Source of the DNA: Buchnera aphidicola (Rhopalosiphum padi) | Lineage (GTDB): Bacteria; Pseudomonadota; Gammaproteobacteria; Enterobacterales; Enterobacteriaceae | Assembly (NCBI RefSeq): GCF_005080845.1 | Contig: NZ_CP034858.1 | Coordinates: 434,001 to 498,000, forward strand | DNA: 64,000 bases | Direction of reading: 5' to 3' | In this document: positions 62,602 through 64,000 of the stretch, one piece after another | How the letters are laid out: each line of letters begins with the position of its first letter | Position numbering within the stretch: the stretch's first letter is position 1 | Translations under genes and position numbers: made by a program | Notes under the pieces: generated by a model | What the model saw: the letters and a program-made list of their open reading frames with translations, nothing else | Database searches by the model: none | What the model was told of the DNA's origin: nothing

Positions 62602-63453
62602 ATGGATGAATTAAACGTAGTAAATGATATTAATCATGCAGGAAATTGGTTAATACGAAATCAAGAATTATTATTCGGATATTTAATTAATTTAACTTCA
62701 GCTATTATCATTTTAATTTCTGGAATGTTTATAGCCAAAATAGTATCTAATGGAGTAAATCAAATATTAATAACACGTCATATAGATGCTACTATTGCTG
62801 GTTTTCTTTCTGCATTAATGCGATACATTATTATAACTTTTACACTTATTGCTTCACTAGGAAGAATTGGAGTACAAACAACATCAGTAATTGCTATATT
62901 AGGAGCTGCTGGTATGGCAATTGGATTAGCATTACAAGGCTCTTTATCTAATTTTGCAGCAGGAGTGCTATTAGTAACTTTAAGACCTTTAAAAACAGGA
63001 GAATATGTTAATTTAGGAAATGTAGCGGGAACAGTTTTAAATATTCATATCTTTTATACTACATTACGCACATTAGACGGTAAAATTGTAGTAGTTCCAA
63101 ATAACAAAATTATTTCTGGAAATATTATTAATTATTCTAGAGAACCTGCTCGTCGCAATGAATTTTCTATTAGTGTTTCATATAATACTGATATCGATTT
63201 AGTGATAAAAGTACTCAGAAAAGTAATAGAAAATGAAGATAGAGTCATGAAAGATCGAGATATTGTTATTGGTTTAAGTGAATTGGCCCCATCTTCTTTA
63301 AACTTTATTATTCGATGTTGGAGCAGTACCGACGAATTAAACGCAGTATATTGGGATTTAATGGCTAAATTTAAGAAAGAACTAGATAAAAATAATATTA
63401 ATATCCCTTATCCTCAAATAGACGTGCATCTTTATAAAAAAAATAAAAATTAA
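62602..63453 (+). CDS. mscS: MscS (YggB), small-conductance mechanosensitive channel
   Basis: Inner-membrane channel releasing solutes in osmotic downshock. 283 residues (E. coli 286). Three membrane segments, the pore helix TM3 with AILGAAGMAIGLALQGSLSN then FAAGVLLVTLRPLKTGEYV, and the cytoplasmic vestibule. The 192-base spacer after fbaA suggests its own promoter. Confidence 0.96.
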   Translation: MDELNVVNDINHAGNWLIRNQELLFGYLINLTSAIIILISGMFIAKIVSNGVNQILITRHIDATIAGFLSALMRYIIITFTLIASLGRIGVQTTSVIAILGAAGMAIGLALQGSLSNFAAGVLLVTLRPLKTGEYVNLGNVAGTVLNIHIFYTTLRTLDGKIVVVPNNKIISGNIINYSREPARRNEFSISVSYNTDIDLVIKVLRKVIENEDRVMKDRDIVIGLSELAPSSLNFIIRCWSSTDELNAVYWDLMAKFKKELDKNNINIPYPQIDVHLYKKNKN

Positions 63454-63514
63454 TTTTTTGTAACTTATATTATATTGTTTTCTAAATTTCTATTTTATTA
63501 AAAATAAGGTATTT

Positions 63515-64000
63515 ATGTTTTTTGTTTACAAATCAAATCAAATTAATATTTTATTAAGCAAAATGTGCGAAATAATAAAAGAAAAACCATTTCTTAATAT
63601 TTTTGAAAGAGAAATCATTATTAATGACAATGAAATATTATTTCAATATTTAAATACATTTATTGCTAAAAATACAGGAATTTCTGCAGATTTTAAATTA
63701 ATTCACCCTAATGCTTTTATATGGAAATTATTTAAAAAGATTTTACCTAATATTAAATTCAATAACACATTTTCAAGATCAACTATAACTTGGAAAATTA
63801 TGAAAATTATAGAAGAAAATGATTTTATTGAATTAATTCAAAAAAAAGATAAAATAACAAAAAAATTCAATTTTTCATTTTTAATGGCTCATTTATATGA
63901 GCAATATATTCTATACCAACCAAATTGGATTAATACATGGGAAAAAAATCAAAAAAAAACATTAAAAATTGATAAAGATGATGAATGGCAAGTAAAATTA
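63515..64000 (+). CDS. recC: RecC, exonuclease V gamma subunit, N-terminal part
   Basis: Starts at ATG 63515 behind AAGGT and runs open to the right edge (162 codons). It aligns with the E. coli RecC N-terminus: MFFVYKSNQINIL, HPNAFIWKLFKKILPNI (E. coli PASFIWDMFVRVLPEI), STITWKIMKI and AHLYEQYILYQPNWINTWE. RecBCD processes double-strand breaks and reads Chi, notable because Buchnera lacks recA. The rest of the gene is outside the window. Confidence 0.95.
   Translation, partial: MFFVYKSNQINILLSKMCEIIKEKPFLNIFEREIIINDNEILFQYLNTFIAKNTGISADFKLIHPNAFIWKLFKKILPNIKFNNTFSRSTITWKIMKIIEENDFIELIQKKDKITKKFNFSFLMAHLYEQYILYQPNWINTWEKNQKKTLKIDKDDEWQVKL

Overview
This window is a stretch of chromosome from Buchnera aphidicola, the obligate gammaproteobacterial endosymbiont of aphids. 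The reasons are: extreme A+T richness in genes and spacers; proteins that align along their whole length with Escherichia coli orthologues but are shifted toward Lys, Asn, Ile and Phe; E. coli-like local gene orders with many genes deleted between the survivors; no insertion sequences, prophage or CRISPR; and the hallmark retention of amino-acid, cysteine and tRNA-modification genes. The complete sulfate-assimilation cluster is kept, which not all Buchnera lineages have. I cannot name the host aphid from sequence alone.

Layout. 1-3730 (+): end of pheA, ffh, then the ribosome/tRNA operon rpsP-rimM-trmD-rplS. 3828-8304: tldD(-), aroQ(+), fis(-), rluD(-), bamD(+). 8355-13378 (+): alaS, csrA, tRNA-Ser(GCU), tRNA-Arg(ACG), gshA, the E. 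coli alaS-csrA-serV-argV-gshA order. 13494-17591: metK(-), endA and rsmE(+), ygfA and rpiA(-). 17767-18045 (-): three-tRNA cluster Met-Leu-Gln. 18181-23750 (+): glnS, pyrG, eno, queE. 23767-35602 (-): queD, then nlpD, ispF, ispD, ftsB, cysC, cysN, cysD, cysG, cysH, cysI, cysJ (listed by rising coordinate, transcribed from cysJ downward). 35731-38139 mutS(-). 38305-42770: dsbA, a polA reduced to its 5' nuclease domain, engB(-), bipA. 42887-44550 (-): gmk, ygfZ. 44687-57954 (+): prfB, lysS, lysA, lgt, thyA, miaB, ybeY, corC, leuS, holA, nadD, tusA. 58055-59170 asd(-). 59500-64000 (+): yhgN, pgk, fbaA, mscS and the start of recC.

How the genes work together. Translation and tRNA maturation dominate: five synthetases or release/lysyl factors, five tRNAs, and the modification enzymes TrmD, MiaB, TusA, RluD, RsmE, RimM, YbeY and QueD/QueE. 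Nutrient provisioning is the second theme: pheA and aroQ (aromatics), lysA and asd (Asp/Lys/Thr/Met), and cysJIH-GDNC (sulfate to sulfide), with metK and gshA using the products. Glycolysis is represented by pgk, fbaA and eno.

The most striking sequence pattern is that six conserved genes (endA, nlpD, ftsB, lgt, ybeY, tusA) are each split into two frames exactly at a homopolymer run of 9-11 A/T, and a one-base change in the run would restore each full protein. This fits the RNA-polymerase slippage at poly(A) tracts described for Buchnera, but incipient gene loss or homopolymer sequencing error are not excluded. prfB, by contrast, carries the classical programmed +1 frameshift. The lipoprotein route looks doubly affected: lgt is frame-broken, lnt is absent beside corC, and BamD and NlpD lack a recognisable lipobox. 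I found no wholly new multi-gene system.
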